A stretch of DNA of 64,000 bases from Clitoria ternatea (taxonomy: Eukaryota; Streptophyta; Magnoliopsida; Fabales; Fabaceae): the NCBI GenBank assembly GCA_037962975.1, contig CM075673.1, positions 21,932,001 to 21,996,000 on the forward strand, read 5' to 3'. This document shows, piece by piece, positions 23,901 to 35,900 of this stretch. A program made the position numbers and the translations under genes. Below the pieces are notes generated by a model that was not told the origin of the DNA, did no database searches, and saw nothing but the letters and a program-made list of their open reading frames with translations. The first letter of the stretch is position 1; each line of letters starts with the position of its first letter.

Positions 23901-26900
23901 AACACAACCAAATACACGAAGATGAGAATAAGTGGTTAGGTGTCCAAAAACCATGAGAATGGATAATCATTGTTTAATGATGGAGAAGGAAGACAATTAA
24001 TAAGATGGACCGTGGTGGAGAATGCTTCACACTAAACTCTAGATGGCATAGAAGATTCTAGCATAAGAGTACAAACAACATCAAGAAGATGATGGATTTT
24101 TTTGTTAAACGACTTCATTTTATTGGGGAGTTGAAAGACATGACCGTTGGGATAAAATACTGTTTGTTTGCAAGAAATCTTGTAATAAATACCATTATCA
24201 GAAGGAAGAATTTTAATTTTGGAAGAAAATTGGGTCTGAACATAGGCATGAAAAAATTTGAAAGCAGAGAATACTTCATCTTTAGAGCGTAAAAAATAGA
24301 CCCATGTGAAACGACTATAGTCGTCAATAAAAGTAGCAAAATACTTGTAATGTGCCTGAGATATAGCAGGTGCCATCCCCCATATATCACTATGAATCAT
24401 ATCAAAAGGCTGGTTTACATTTGATTGTGTTAAAAGAGAGAAAAACAAGAAGACATATGAATTCCGTGTGTTTTGTGATCACCCAGAGCTTTTGTATTTA
24501 TAGGGATTTTGTACATAAATATAGAATATACAATTAAAGATATGATTGATATATTTAGTCCTAAAATATATCTTACTATATTTAAATCATTCTAACACTC
24601 CCCATCAAGCTGGAGCATATAAATCATATGCACCAAGCTTGTTACATATATAGTCAATCCGAGGGCCCCTTAGAGACTTAGTAAAAACATCCGCCAACTG
24701 ATCATTAGAATTAACAATGCTAGTGGATATTTCACCAGATAAGACTTTTTCTCTAACAAAATGACAGTCAACTTCAATGTGCTTCGTCCTTTCATGGAAA
24801 ACTGGATTCGAGGCAATATGCATAGCGGTCTGATTATCACAGATAAGTGTCATCTGTGAAACCTCTCCAAATTGAAGTTCTTGAAGTAATTGTTTGAGCC
24901 ATATGAGTTCTTGACTGGCTATAGCCATAGCACGGTATTTTGCCTCTGCACTGGACCTGGCTACAACGTTCTGTTTTTTGCTCTTCCAAGAGACAAGATT
25001 ACCTCCGACAAAAATACAATATCCGGAAGTGGATCTTCTATCAATGGGAGAGCCGGCCCAATCAGCATCAGAGTATCCCACAACTCGAGTGTGTCCTCTA
25101 TCTTTATATAACAGGCCTTTTCCAGGATCTTTCTTGACATATCGAACAATACGAGTCACTGCATCCCAATGTTCCTTACAAGGAGAGTTTAGGAACTGAC
25201 TAACCACACTAACTGCAAATGAAATATCTGGGCGAGTGACTGTGAGATAGTTCAGCTTGCCAACTAAACGTCTGTATCTCTCAGGATCCGGAAGGGGCTC
25301 CCCCTGATTTGGTAGGAGCTTGACATTGGGATCCATGGGAGTGTCAACTGATTTGGAGTTTAACATTGTTGTTTCTTCCAGAATATCCATTGCATACTTT
25401 CTTTGGGATATGACGATTCCATTTTTGGATTGCGCTACCTCTATCCCCAAGAAATATTTGAGTTTGCCAAGGTCCTTCGTTTGAAAGTGTTTGAAGAGAT
25501 GTTGCTTTACCTGTGTAATACCAAGGTGATCACTGCCAGTAATAACAATGTCATCCACATATACCACTAAGTAAATACAACCAGCAACTGAATGACGATA
25601 GAAGACAGAGTGATTTGCTTCACTCCTGATCATGCCAAACTCCTGAATCACAGTACTGAACCTGCCAAACCATGCCCTGGGAGACTATTTAAGGCCATAT
25701 AGAGATTTCCGCAAGCGACAAACAAGTCTAGAAGACTCCCCCTGAGCAACAAAATAGGGAGGTTGCTCCATGTAAACCTCTTCAAGCAAGTCACCATGAA
25801 GGAAAGCATTTTTGATGTCCAACTGGTATAAAGGCCAGTGACGAATGGCGGCAATAGAGAGGAAGAGGAGGACCGAGGGCATTTTGGCAACAGGGGAGAA
25901 TGTATCTCCATAATCTAAGCCGTAGATTTGAGTATAACCTTTGGCGACAAGGCGGGCTTTGAGGCGGTCAACTGATCCGTCCGGGCCAACCTTCACCGTG
26001 TACACCCATCGACAACCAACAACAAACTTCCCTGGTGGTAGAGGAACGAGATCCCAAGTTCCACTGCTTTTTAAGGCACACATTTCATCCATCATAGCTT
26101 GTTTCCATCCTGGATGAGTAAAGGCATCTCCTGCATTCTTAGGAATAGAAACAGAGGACAAAGAAGAAAGATAAGAGTAATAGGATGGAGAGATGCGATG
26201 ATAACTCAAAGCAGTATAGTGAGGAGAAGGATTACGAGTAGAACGAATACCTTTGCGTAGGGCAATAGGAAGATCTGACTCAGGAGGCGGGACCGGAGAA
26301 GAGGTCGGATGAGTGAGCCCAGGATGTGAGTCTACAATCTGATCGGTGGCAGGCTGTGGTGGTAGAGGACAAGGACGACGCTGATAAACCTGCAAAGGAG
26401 GAGGAGGAAGAGGATCTGGAGAGGGAGGAGACTCCTCAGGAGGAGAAAAGAGGACAGTAGGTGTAGTCACAGGAAGAGGAGGCTCCGGTGGAGGTGTTTC
26501 AGACTTAAAGAAAGGAACATCTTCAAAAAATGTAACATCTGCAGAGATAAAATACCTGCGAAGGAAAGGAGAGTAGCACTTGTATCCTTTCTGGGTACGG
26601 GGATACCCAACAAAAACACATTTATGAGATCTAGCAGATAATTTATCAATGCCAGGACCAAGGACATGAGAGAAACAAGTAGAACCAAAGACGCGAGGAG
26701 GTAGAGAGTGAAGAGGACGATGTGGATATAAGACTTGATGAGGAATTTTACCTTGAAGAACAAAGGAAGGCATACAGTTGATGAGATAGCAGGCGGTAAG
26801 GACGACATCACCCCAAAATTGAAGAGGAACATTAGAATGAAGAAGAAAATTCCGAGTGGTTTCTAGAAGATGTCTATTTTTACGTTCAGCAACCCCATTC

Positions 26901-29900
26901 TGTTGGGGGGTATGAGGACAAGAGGTTTGATGCAACAGATCGTGAGATGTCATAAAAGTCTGAAATGAGTTAGACAAGTATTCACGTGCATTATCACTTT
27001 GTAAGGTACGAATGGAAATCCCAAATTGAGTTTTTATTTCATTAAAAAAAGACTGAAAAATAGTGAATAACTCAGAACGATCTTTCATTAAATATATCCA
27101 AGTACAAAGGGAAAAATCATCAATAAAGGTGACAAAATACCTAGATCCTAAAGAAGACACAATACGACTGGGACCCCAAACATCCGAATGAACCAAAGCA
27201 AAAGGGGACGAGGCCCGATTATTTATGCGAGTAGGAAAAAAAATATGAGTATGCTTACCTAACTGACAAGACTCACATGACAAAGATTCTAAATTAGAAA
27301 AACGAGGGACTAATTTCTTGAAAGCATCGAGACCGGGATGTCCTAACTGAGCATGAATAAGAAGAGGAGATGCGGAAGCCGAACCAACAAGGGATGGTCT
27401 GTTAAGTTGATAAAGGCCGTGAGACTCACATCTGAAGCCAATCATCTTCCCCGTTTTCCGATCCTGCAAAGAAACTGAATCTTTAGTAAAAGAGATGACA
27501 CAATCAAGAGTACGAGTAAGCTGACTAATGGATAACAAATTAAATGGGGCACCAGGAACAAATAACACATTATCAACTGAAATAGAAGGGAGGGGATGGA
27601 CAATACCAATACCCTGGGATTGTGTTTGGGAACCATTGGCCATAGTAACAAAAGGTAAGTAACCAGTGGTAGAGAGAGAAGAAAAAAGAGATTTATTACC
27701 AGTAATATGATCGGTGGCCCCTGAATCAAGGACCCAAGGACCCAAAGAATGGGAGATGCCAACGAAAGAATTACTAGTGTGTGCAACAGCAGCAGTAGAA
27801 CCAGAGACTTGACGTTCTTCACGCCACTTTAGGAAGTCATTGTAGGAGGGCGATGGAGACGGATCTGTTAGCAGCGGAGGAGCAGAAGACGGTGGAGGAG
27901 GTAGCTGAGCAACCTGTGCGGTGCGAGGAGGGCGACCATGGAGTTTCCAGCACTTATCAATGGTGTGGCCTGGTTTGTGACAATGATCACAATGAGGACG
28001 TGGCCTACCCCCTCTGCGAGGTGCAGAGTCGCTATTGCGTGAAAGCAAAGCGGAAGAATCAAGATGAGAAACAGTCGAAGCAGTAGAGGGAGGCATGGAG
28101 GGGGAGATAGGGCCATGAATGTTAGCCCGAAGGAGAGTGGCCAAGGCACCATCCAAAGTAACCTCTGTGGGGCAACCCAAAATCTGATCACGAGTAGAGG
28201 AATACTCAGTAGGTAGGCCATATAAGGCAAAGGACAAAAGTAATTTCTTACGGTTCTCAAGCTCAGCCTCAGGAGTAGCACCAATAGGAAGCATCTCATT
28301 GAGTTCACACAAGAGATTAGTCACTTTACCCACATAAGTAGTTATAGAGCCATGAAACTGTCGAGAGCCAAAGGTGGTCATAAGGTCCTCACCAATTTGA
28401 TAGAGTTGCCGAATATTGTTGGTGAAGAGTTGCTCGGCATGGTCCCAAACTCCCTTGCAGGATTTTTGACCACGGAAGCAATCACGATGGGATGGGGCAA
28501 TAGTGTTCCGCATAATTGCAAATAGTTGAGCATCAATTTTCCTCCACCGCGGTCGGTTGGTTTCGGGGATTTCAGTTTCGGATTGTGTGAGGTGGTTCTC
28601 ATAGCCTAGCCCAATAAGCCAAATTTTAATATTAGAGGCCCAATATGAGTAGTTTTTGTCATCTAACAGCTCGGAAGAGAGGAGGGCAGTGAGGGAAGTG
28701 CCCGAAAGCAAAGAATCAGACTTAGTATCACCGGGATTAGCCATGGGTATGCTGGTGGAGAGAGAAAGACAGTGGCAGCAGCGAAAAACGTGCCAAACAG
28801 CAAGGAAAAAGTGACCGAAACGGAAAACGAACACCAGATCGAGGAAGAAGAGGCCGAGGCGATCAGAACCCAAGAAGGCGCGACGTCACCGGAGGTGAGA
28901 CGCGCCGTCACGCGCGGCGGAGAGTGGCGGCGCATGGGTTTCACGCGCAGAGGAAGAGGTGGCGCGTGGGGGCGCGTGAGAGCTCTGATGGGGGAGGGCT
29001 TCCGGGGAAACGCCGATCTGGGCAAGGGGAAGCCAGTCGCAAGGTCGCCGGAAGGAAACGGTGGCCGGAGGTGGCAGATCTGGGGCGGCAGCACGGAAAA
29101 TGAGGTGGGAGGGAGGGAAAAATTTTACGCAGTGAGTAGTGGCTCACCGGAAAAACACGGAATAGGAGGGATCTCTTGTTAGGCTCTGATACCATGTTAA
29201 AAGAGAGAAAAACAAGAAGACATATGAATTCCGTGTGTTTTGTGATCACCCGGAGTTTTTGTATTTATAGGGATTTTGTACATAAATACAGAATATACAA
29301 TTAAAGATATGATTGATATATTTAGTCCTAAAATATATCTTACTATATTTACATCATTCTAACAGATTGGAAGCGGTAGAATTTTACTTTTACCAAGTTT
29401 ACTAGAATGACAATCAAATTGAACACACTAATAGATGGAGACTCTTTATTACCAAGAGCATTAGATTTCAACAAATTATGGAGTACATTTGAATTTGGAT
29501 GCCCAAGACGCTTATGCCATATTTTGAAATTAGCAGCAACTAAATTACAAGAAATAAAGTGCTGGAGTGAACAGGAAGACACTAAGAAATGAAGGGGGGA
29601 AAGATGTCCAACTTTAGGCCCCTTCGCAATTATTTTCCCTGAGTGCTGACCTGCACAAGACAACTGGATTGTGAGAATTCAACTCGGCAGTTATTGTCAA
29701 CTAATTGACCAACAAAAATAAGGTTACTAGTTAGACTAGGTGAAACAAATACATTAGTCAAAGACGAGGATATATCACCAATTGCTATGATAGGTAAATG
29801 GGTTCCCGGCAGCAGTATGAATTTGGAGTTTGCCAGAATATTTGGTGACATTTGTAAGGGTTTCAACATTATTGGTCATAATTGGATGTCCCCAAGTCAA

Positions 29901-32900
29901 AATACCATGTCAAGCTCTGAAAATGTAGGTCAAAAACTTGTGTGTTCTCCTGCTGGAGAATTCTCATATAATTAGGGTAATACACTCTAACTTAGCCCTG
30001 AAAAATATCTAACAGCTGGGCTATCCTAATTAATGAAATAATAACATAATTGCAGCTGTACAGAACATAATTACATATTTACAGCCCATTCTACCAGTAA
30101 TATTCTGCTAGTAATTACCAAATTAAAAGATAATTATTCCCATTGACAGTTTCCAGCAATCTTGTTGGATTTTGAGTGTAATATGTGATGCATTAATGCT
30201 ATCTTGTATACTTTGATAGTGACAATGTTGGATTGGATCTCTGCTTTCTAATATTTCACTTATGTTTTAATTTTGACAGTATATTGGACACTTTTTTCAA
30301 CATGTAGCATTTGCTCAATGCTATCAATGATGTTCATGCACTTAGTTACACTTAGACACAATATTATTTGATATTAGGTAGAGGAGGGCTGCTATTCATG
30401 AAATTAAGTACTGAACAATTCAAGTGCAGGAGATTTAGAATTCTGTTTGACTAAATAGGACAATCCTGCATAAATTATTCTTTCTGAAACCCACTTTGCT
30501 ATGGGGAATGGGGTAAATGATGTATGTGATAGAGATTTTCGGATGATATCATAACCCGTCAATTGTTTCCTGGTTTTTATAGTAACTGAAAGTCTGAAAA
30601 CTTTTTGAAGATTTATTTTACGTTTCTGATATTTTGGCATTGCATATGTTCTTTTACCTTAGAGTAGATTCTTATTACTTTTATGGTGTTGTGGTGGTAA
30701 GATTGTGTCCTTGGATGTAGCTTTTGTTGTTCTATGATGAATTTGATTGGAGAGAAATGGCCATAGTTGCAGGGTGTCTGTCATCCCTTATATATGCTAT
30801 GGAACATGGTTGTGTATTTGGCTTCATATCTCGGTGTTCTTCTGATTGTGATTTAAGTGGAGTTCTGTTACTATAAGTGAAGAACCTCTGACTTTCTGTT
30901 TTCTTTTTGTTTAGGAGGATATCTTATTGTCTCACCAGAGTCAGATAAACTTTGCCTATCTCTCAAATACTATTTTGTTCCTTGATGTTTATAGTAAAAT
31001 ATATTTTCAGCACCATACAAAACATCTTTTGACCTAACTGCCTTTCTAGTTCCCATTTTCGTTATAGTGAATAACGGAAAGTGTTTGTGTGTGTGTCTGT
31101 ATTTGTTTAAAATTGATTAGATTTTAGTATTAAGATATATGATTTTGTTGTTATTAGATATTGATATGGAGTTATATTTTAGATGTTGCTGTGGAAAAGG
31201 ATGTCAAAGGAGGTTCCATCCCTCTTGTGTGGATCCTCCTCTCAATTATATTCCTCCAGGGTTTTGGCATTGTATCTGGTGTGTTAAGACAAAGATAGAG
31301 CTCGGCGTGCATTCTGTTTCTCCAGGCGTGGAATCCATTTTGGATTCTCGAGAAGTTGTTTCAAACAATGAAGGTATGATGAATTACCCCCCCCCCCCCC
31401 CCCCCCCCAACACACACACACAGAAACTTTTGCTAATAGGTAAACTCCTTGTTCTATGTCCCTAAGATTGTAAGAGGTGATCAATTTGGCATTCACTTTA
31501 CAACGTCCTCTCTTTAATTGTTGGGTTTACAAAAGGTTATTTGTTTGGGTCCTTTTGAATTTTCCACCACCGTGGTGCACCAAAAAAGATTTAATTGGTC
31601 AACATTTGCAATTTCAACTACTAAAATGAGGGTTTACTACTATGTTTCACTTACATTTCTTGTTCATGGAATATAAATTGGATAATAGATTTGCTTATTG
31701 ATGGTAATAAGTTACTAGCTTGTTGCTAGTGATGCAAAGGGAGTACTTTGTCAAGTATCAGGGCCTTGCTCATGCTCACAACTGCTGGGCTTCAGAAAAA
31801 CAGATGCTTCTTAAGGCTCCTAAGCTTTTGGAAAAGTTTAAGAGAAAACCTCAGGTTTGATTACCTTTCATAGTCTTAGGAAGGATAAGCAATTGTTTTT
31901 TGGGTTTTTAATCTGTACTTTCTTTAGAAGTATCCATTAAAAGAATTTTTTTCTTCGAATGTGAAATTAACAGGTTATCAGATGGAAAAGAGACTGGAGT
32001 ATACCTCACCGCCTGCTGCTAAAAAGGGAAATTGTGTTATCAAAGAAAAATGATCGACTTTTTGATAGGCATGATGGCAATGACCCAATTCGCTGTTATG
32101 AGTGGCTTGTAAAATGGACTGGTCTTGGTTATGATAATGTAACGTGGGAGTTATCTGATGCTTCATTTTTGACATCACCTGAAGGCATGAAACTCATAGA
32201 TGAGTATGAAAGTCGTCATAAGAGAGCAGATAGACTGTCAAAAAATAATTTTGACGCTAATGAGGTGCTTCTTTTGCTTTAACAAAATATAAAAATTCAC
32301 TAGTATTGTTTATTATAATTTCATCTTGTTAAAAGTTTTAACTTTTAAAATTCTAAACTAAAGTTTACTCATTGACCATTTTGGGATGCTATCTGTGATG
32401 CAATTACTGAACTAACTGTGATTTTTATACAGCCATGGAAAGACAATGGAAGCAAACATTGTTATGGGAAAACATAATAACTTTTATTTTTTGTAGTAAC
32501 AAGTTGATTTTAATCTTAATCAATTTTCCTATGTGCTTGTTGGTAAACTTAAATGGGATTGGGATTGCATAATTTTGTGACCTGTGAAGTGTTATCAGTT
32601 CAGAGTACTGTTTGATGATCTTTATTGCTTTGTTCAACTGAGGTTACTAGGGTAAATATCAATGAAAATTGATTGGTCACAATGTAAACATCAAAAGTTT
32701 AAGTGTTCATTTGCATAACAACTATGTGCATAGTAAGTGCTAGGCGTGACAATATTAGTTATTGTTTAAAGGTACTTATCACTTGTGTGAAATTGTTGCT
32801 TCCTTGTGCCAGAATTTTTTTTGCCTTCTCTCCAGATAAATAATTACTCATTGATAAAAGTCAAGGTGGAAAAAATATGAAATGAGGTATTGGTCATTTA

Positions 32901-35900
32901 TTAGAATCACACTCGTGAATGGGATACTTTCAATACACAAAGGCAATCTCTCTTGACTTTTGTTCAGATAAAAATGGGGCTTTACTGACTGTACGAAACA
33001 TATCCTGGATTTATACTGTAAGTAGCTTTGCTAATGAGCAGTTTGCTTGGCACTGCAGGAGAAACAAACTTCCTTTACTGAATTGTCAATGTTGCCATTT
33101 GGAGATTCACCAGGATTTTATAATCAGCATTTGGGTTTTGTGAACAAGCTTTGCATGTGTTGGCACGGAGGTCAGAGTGCTCTTATTGTAGATGATCAAA
33201 TTGACAAGGTCAATTTTTTTTCCATATGCTCCTGTTCTTATTTAGTTACTTTACTTTGTTCCTAGCTGTTCATCCTTTTTTCTGATGTGTTGGAACCTGG
33301 CACAAAGCTTTGGTCGTGTCTTCAGATATATTGCAATTTAATGCTTGTTTGGTTCAACTTATTTCAAGGATATAATCACTTATTATTGACAACTTTTTGA
33401 GAGAACTTACAAAAAATAAGCGATTATTTCTCAAAATTTATTCATTTGAAAATATAAAAAATGGTTGACCTAACTCATCCTAAAAGTTGGCCCATGAGTT
33501 AAGGGTTACTACAAGACTTACAAGGAGTATGCTAATCATATTTCTAGCCGATGTGGGACATCTTAACACCCCTTGATGCCTAGAATTGGACATCTGTGGG
33601 AGGCTCAACATTTGAGGCTTGTCGGGAGTCGATACCATATTAGAAATGACGGACCTAATTCATTTCAAAAATTAGTTCATGAGTTGAAGATTGTCACAAG
33701 TCTTAGCTTTCCATTTTCCTAGTTGATATAGGACATCTTAACAGTAGACAAGCACTAAATAAAACACCAGTGATCTTGGATTTGAGTCCTGGGCATGCAG
33801 CTGCATTAAATAATTGAAGGGAGAGCTCTGTGGCCTAGGATGGTCCTACCTAACTCTAACAAGATTGTCTTGTGTAGAAGATAGCTGCAGTTTCATAATA
33901 AAAAACTAAATAAAACTTTTGAATGACATGAACCCTAATAAACTGTGTGAGGATTCAACTGTTTGATTTGAAAAAATGTTTTCTGCGTTCACAATTATTT
34001 ACAAGTGTTACCCTATTTTCAATTAGTTACTATTTTCATAGATTTGTCTAGGAAACGTTGAAAAGAACTTTTGTGCATGATCATTGAAATTGAAACACAA
34101 TAAATATACATTTGTGGAAGAGCCTTATAAGGGCATGTGATTTGTTGTTTGCACAAAAATAGGATGCTTTTGGGGGTTTGAATATATTCTATATGATTTG
34201 TGCACGCGAATGGTCTATCAAAATTTACATTGATAGAAGTTTGGATATTTTTATTAGAAAGAGTAAAGCTAGAATGCTGCAGAATGTCCAAAAGCTCCAA
34301 TTTCCTCTCAAAATGAGAAGATATCTCCCCCTTTCAGTCCCCTCGACTTACTTACAGGCAGTCTGCCTCAATTCTTCACACTCTCAGCCCAACAAATTAA
34401 TTGATATCATTGTCTCAGCAACTAACTAACTACTGATTGAAACTATTTAGTTAGTCTTCTAACTAACTGTAGGTGTTATGTTACCTATATATCATGCACA
34501 CACTTGGGACATGGGAGAGAGATGCATCTTCGCCATTCAACCAAATGTTTTTGTAGCTATTACTTGCTTTGGTGCATGCTTATTATTTGGTGCTGAAAAA
34601 CATGTGTCTAATTTGACCAATTTAAAAATTTAACATAATAATGTTAATTACAAAATTTAAGGCAATCATTCTATAACAGTAAAAGAGTCCAGCAATTGCA
34701 ACATCAATGTGAAGACATGCTGAAATAAATTATTCCATTCGTTTCTAAATGTCAAAAGCGGAGGATGCAATCGCTTATTAGAATACCTGATTTATTGTTT
34801 AACTATCTTTGCAGGAGCGGGTTATGAAGGTGATTTTGTTTATATTATCTTTGAATTGTAATGTGAAGAGGCCTTTTCTCATCATCTCAACTTCTACTGC
34901 CCTCTCTGTATGGGAAACAGAGTTCTTAAATTTGGCACCATTTGCCAATGTTGTAGTTTATAAGGGAAACAAAGATACCCGGAATAGCATCAGGGAATTA
35001 GAGTTTTTCAATGAAGATGATGGCATCTTGTTTCAAATATTGTTATCATCTTCTGATGTTATCATTGAGGTATACTCTTATATCAGCTTTCTACGACTAG
35101 TGATTTTTCTGCAACATTTCAAGTTTGTACATATTCTGGAATAAGTTTCAAGGTAAGACTATCCATTTTCATTTTGTGCTAATCATTTATTAATTTGATA
35201 TGCAGGATTTACATGCACTAAGGTGCATTCGATGGGAAGTAATAATAATTGATGAATGCCAGCGATCCAAAATTTTAGGACACTTGGATAATATCAAATT
35301 TCTAAAAGCTGAAATGAGGCTCCTTCTTGCTAGTGGACAAATCAAGGTAAACTACTTATGTTCAATATTGATACTTTCTATCTTATTGACTTTCTTCTGA
35401 TGGATTTTCAGGAAGATCAATCTGATTATATCAGATTGCTTTCATTCCTGAAGTCTGGACATCATGGTTCAAATATTGCTCAAATGGAAACTTATTTCTC
35501 TGCTAGCATTTCCAATTTGAAGAGTCAATTGGAACAATATGTTGTATTCAAATGCTATTCAGGCTCCACTAGGTTTGTAGAGTATTGGGTTCCTGCCCAC
35601 CTTTCCAGTTTGCAGATCGAGCAGTATTGTTCAATGCTGCTTTCAAACTTAATGTTGTTATGCTCAGGCCAAAAGTCTGACTCAGTTGATGCCCTCCATG
35701 ACCTTATTATCTCAACAAGGAAGGTAAACGTGATAAGAAGCAGAATATGAAACAAGCTGAAATCTCATTTATTATGCAATTTTGACTAAATATTTGTCCA
35801 ATATTTCTTTCATAATGATATTTGAATTTTATAAAACCTCTAAATGCATTGTCAACAAGACAATATGATGATATTTGCATGTGGTTGATGTTTACAGTGC

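Larger units (their letters stand above)
21740..30148 (-). mobile_element. Old copia LTR retrotransposon in intron 2, TSD GTTTC
   Basis: LTRs lie at 21740-22000 and 29908-30148, both TGTCAA...TTGACA, and differ by many substitutions and indels. GTTTC flanks both sides (21735-21739 and 30149-30153). On the reverse strand a polypurine tract (GGGGGGCAGGGG) precedes the 3' LTR and TGGTAT, a tRNA-iMet-like primer site, follows the 5' LTR. Another element interrupts it at 24428-29364, leaving about 3.5 kb of its own sequence. It lies antisense to the host gene. Confidence 0.9.

Noticed and set aside
28772..29182. 136-codon plus-strand frame rich in arginine and glycine
   Set aside because: It is antisense to the leader and gag start of the copia element at 24428-29364; composition reflects that GC-rich leader.
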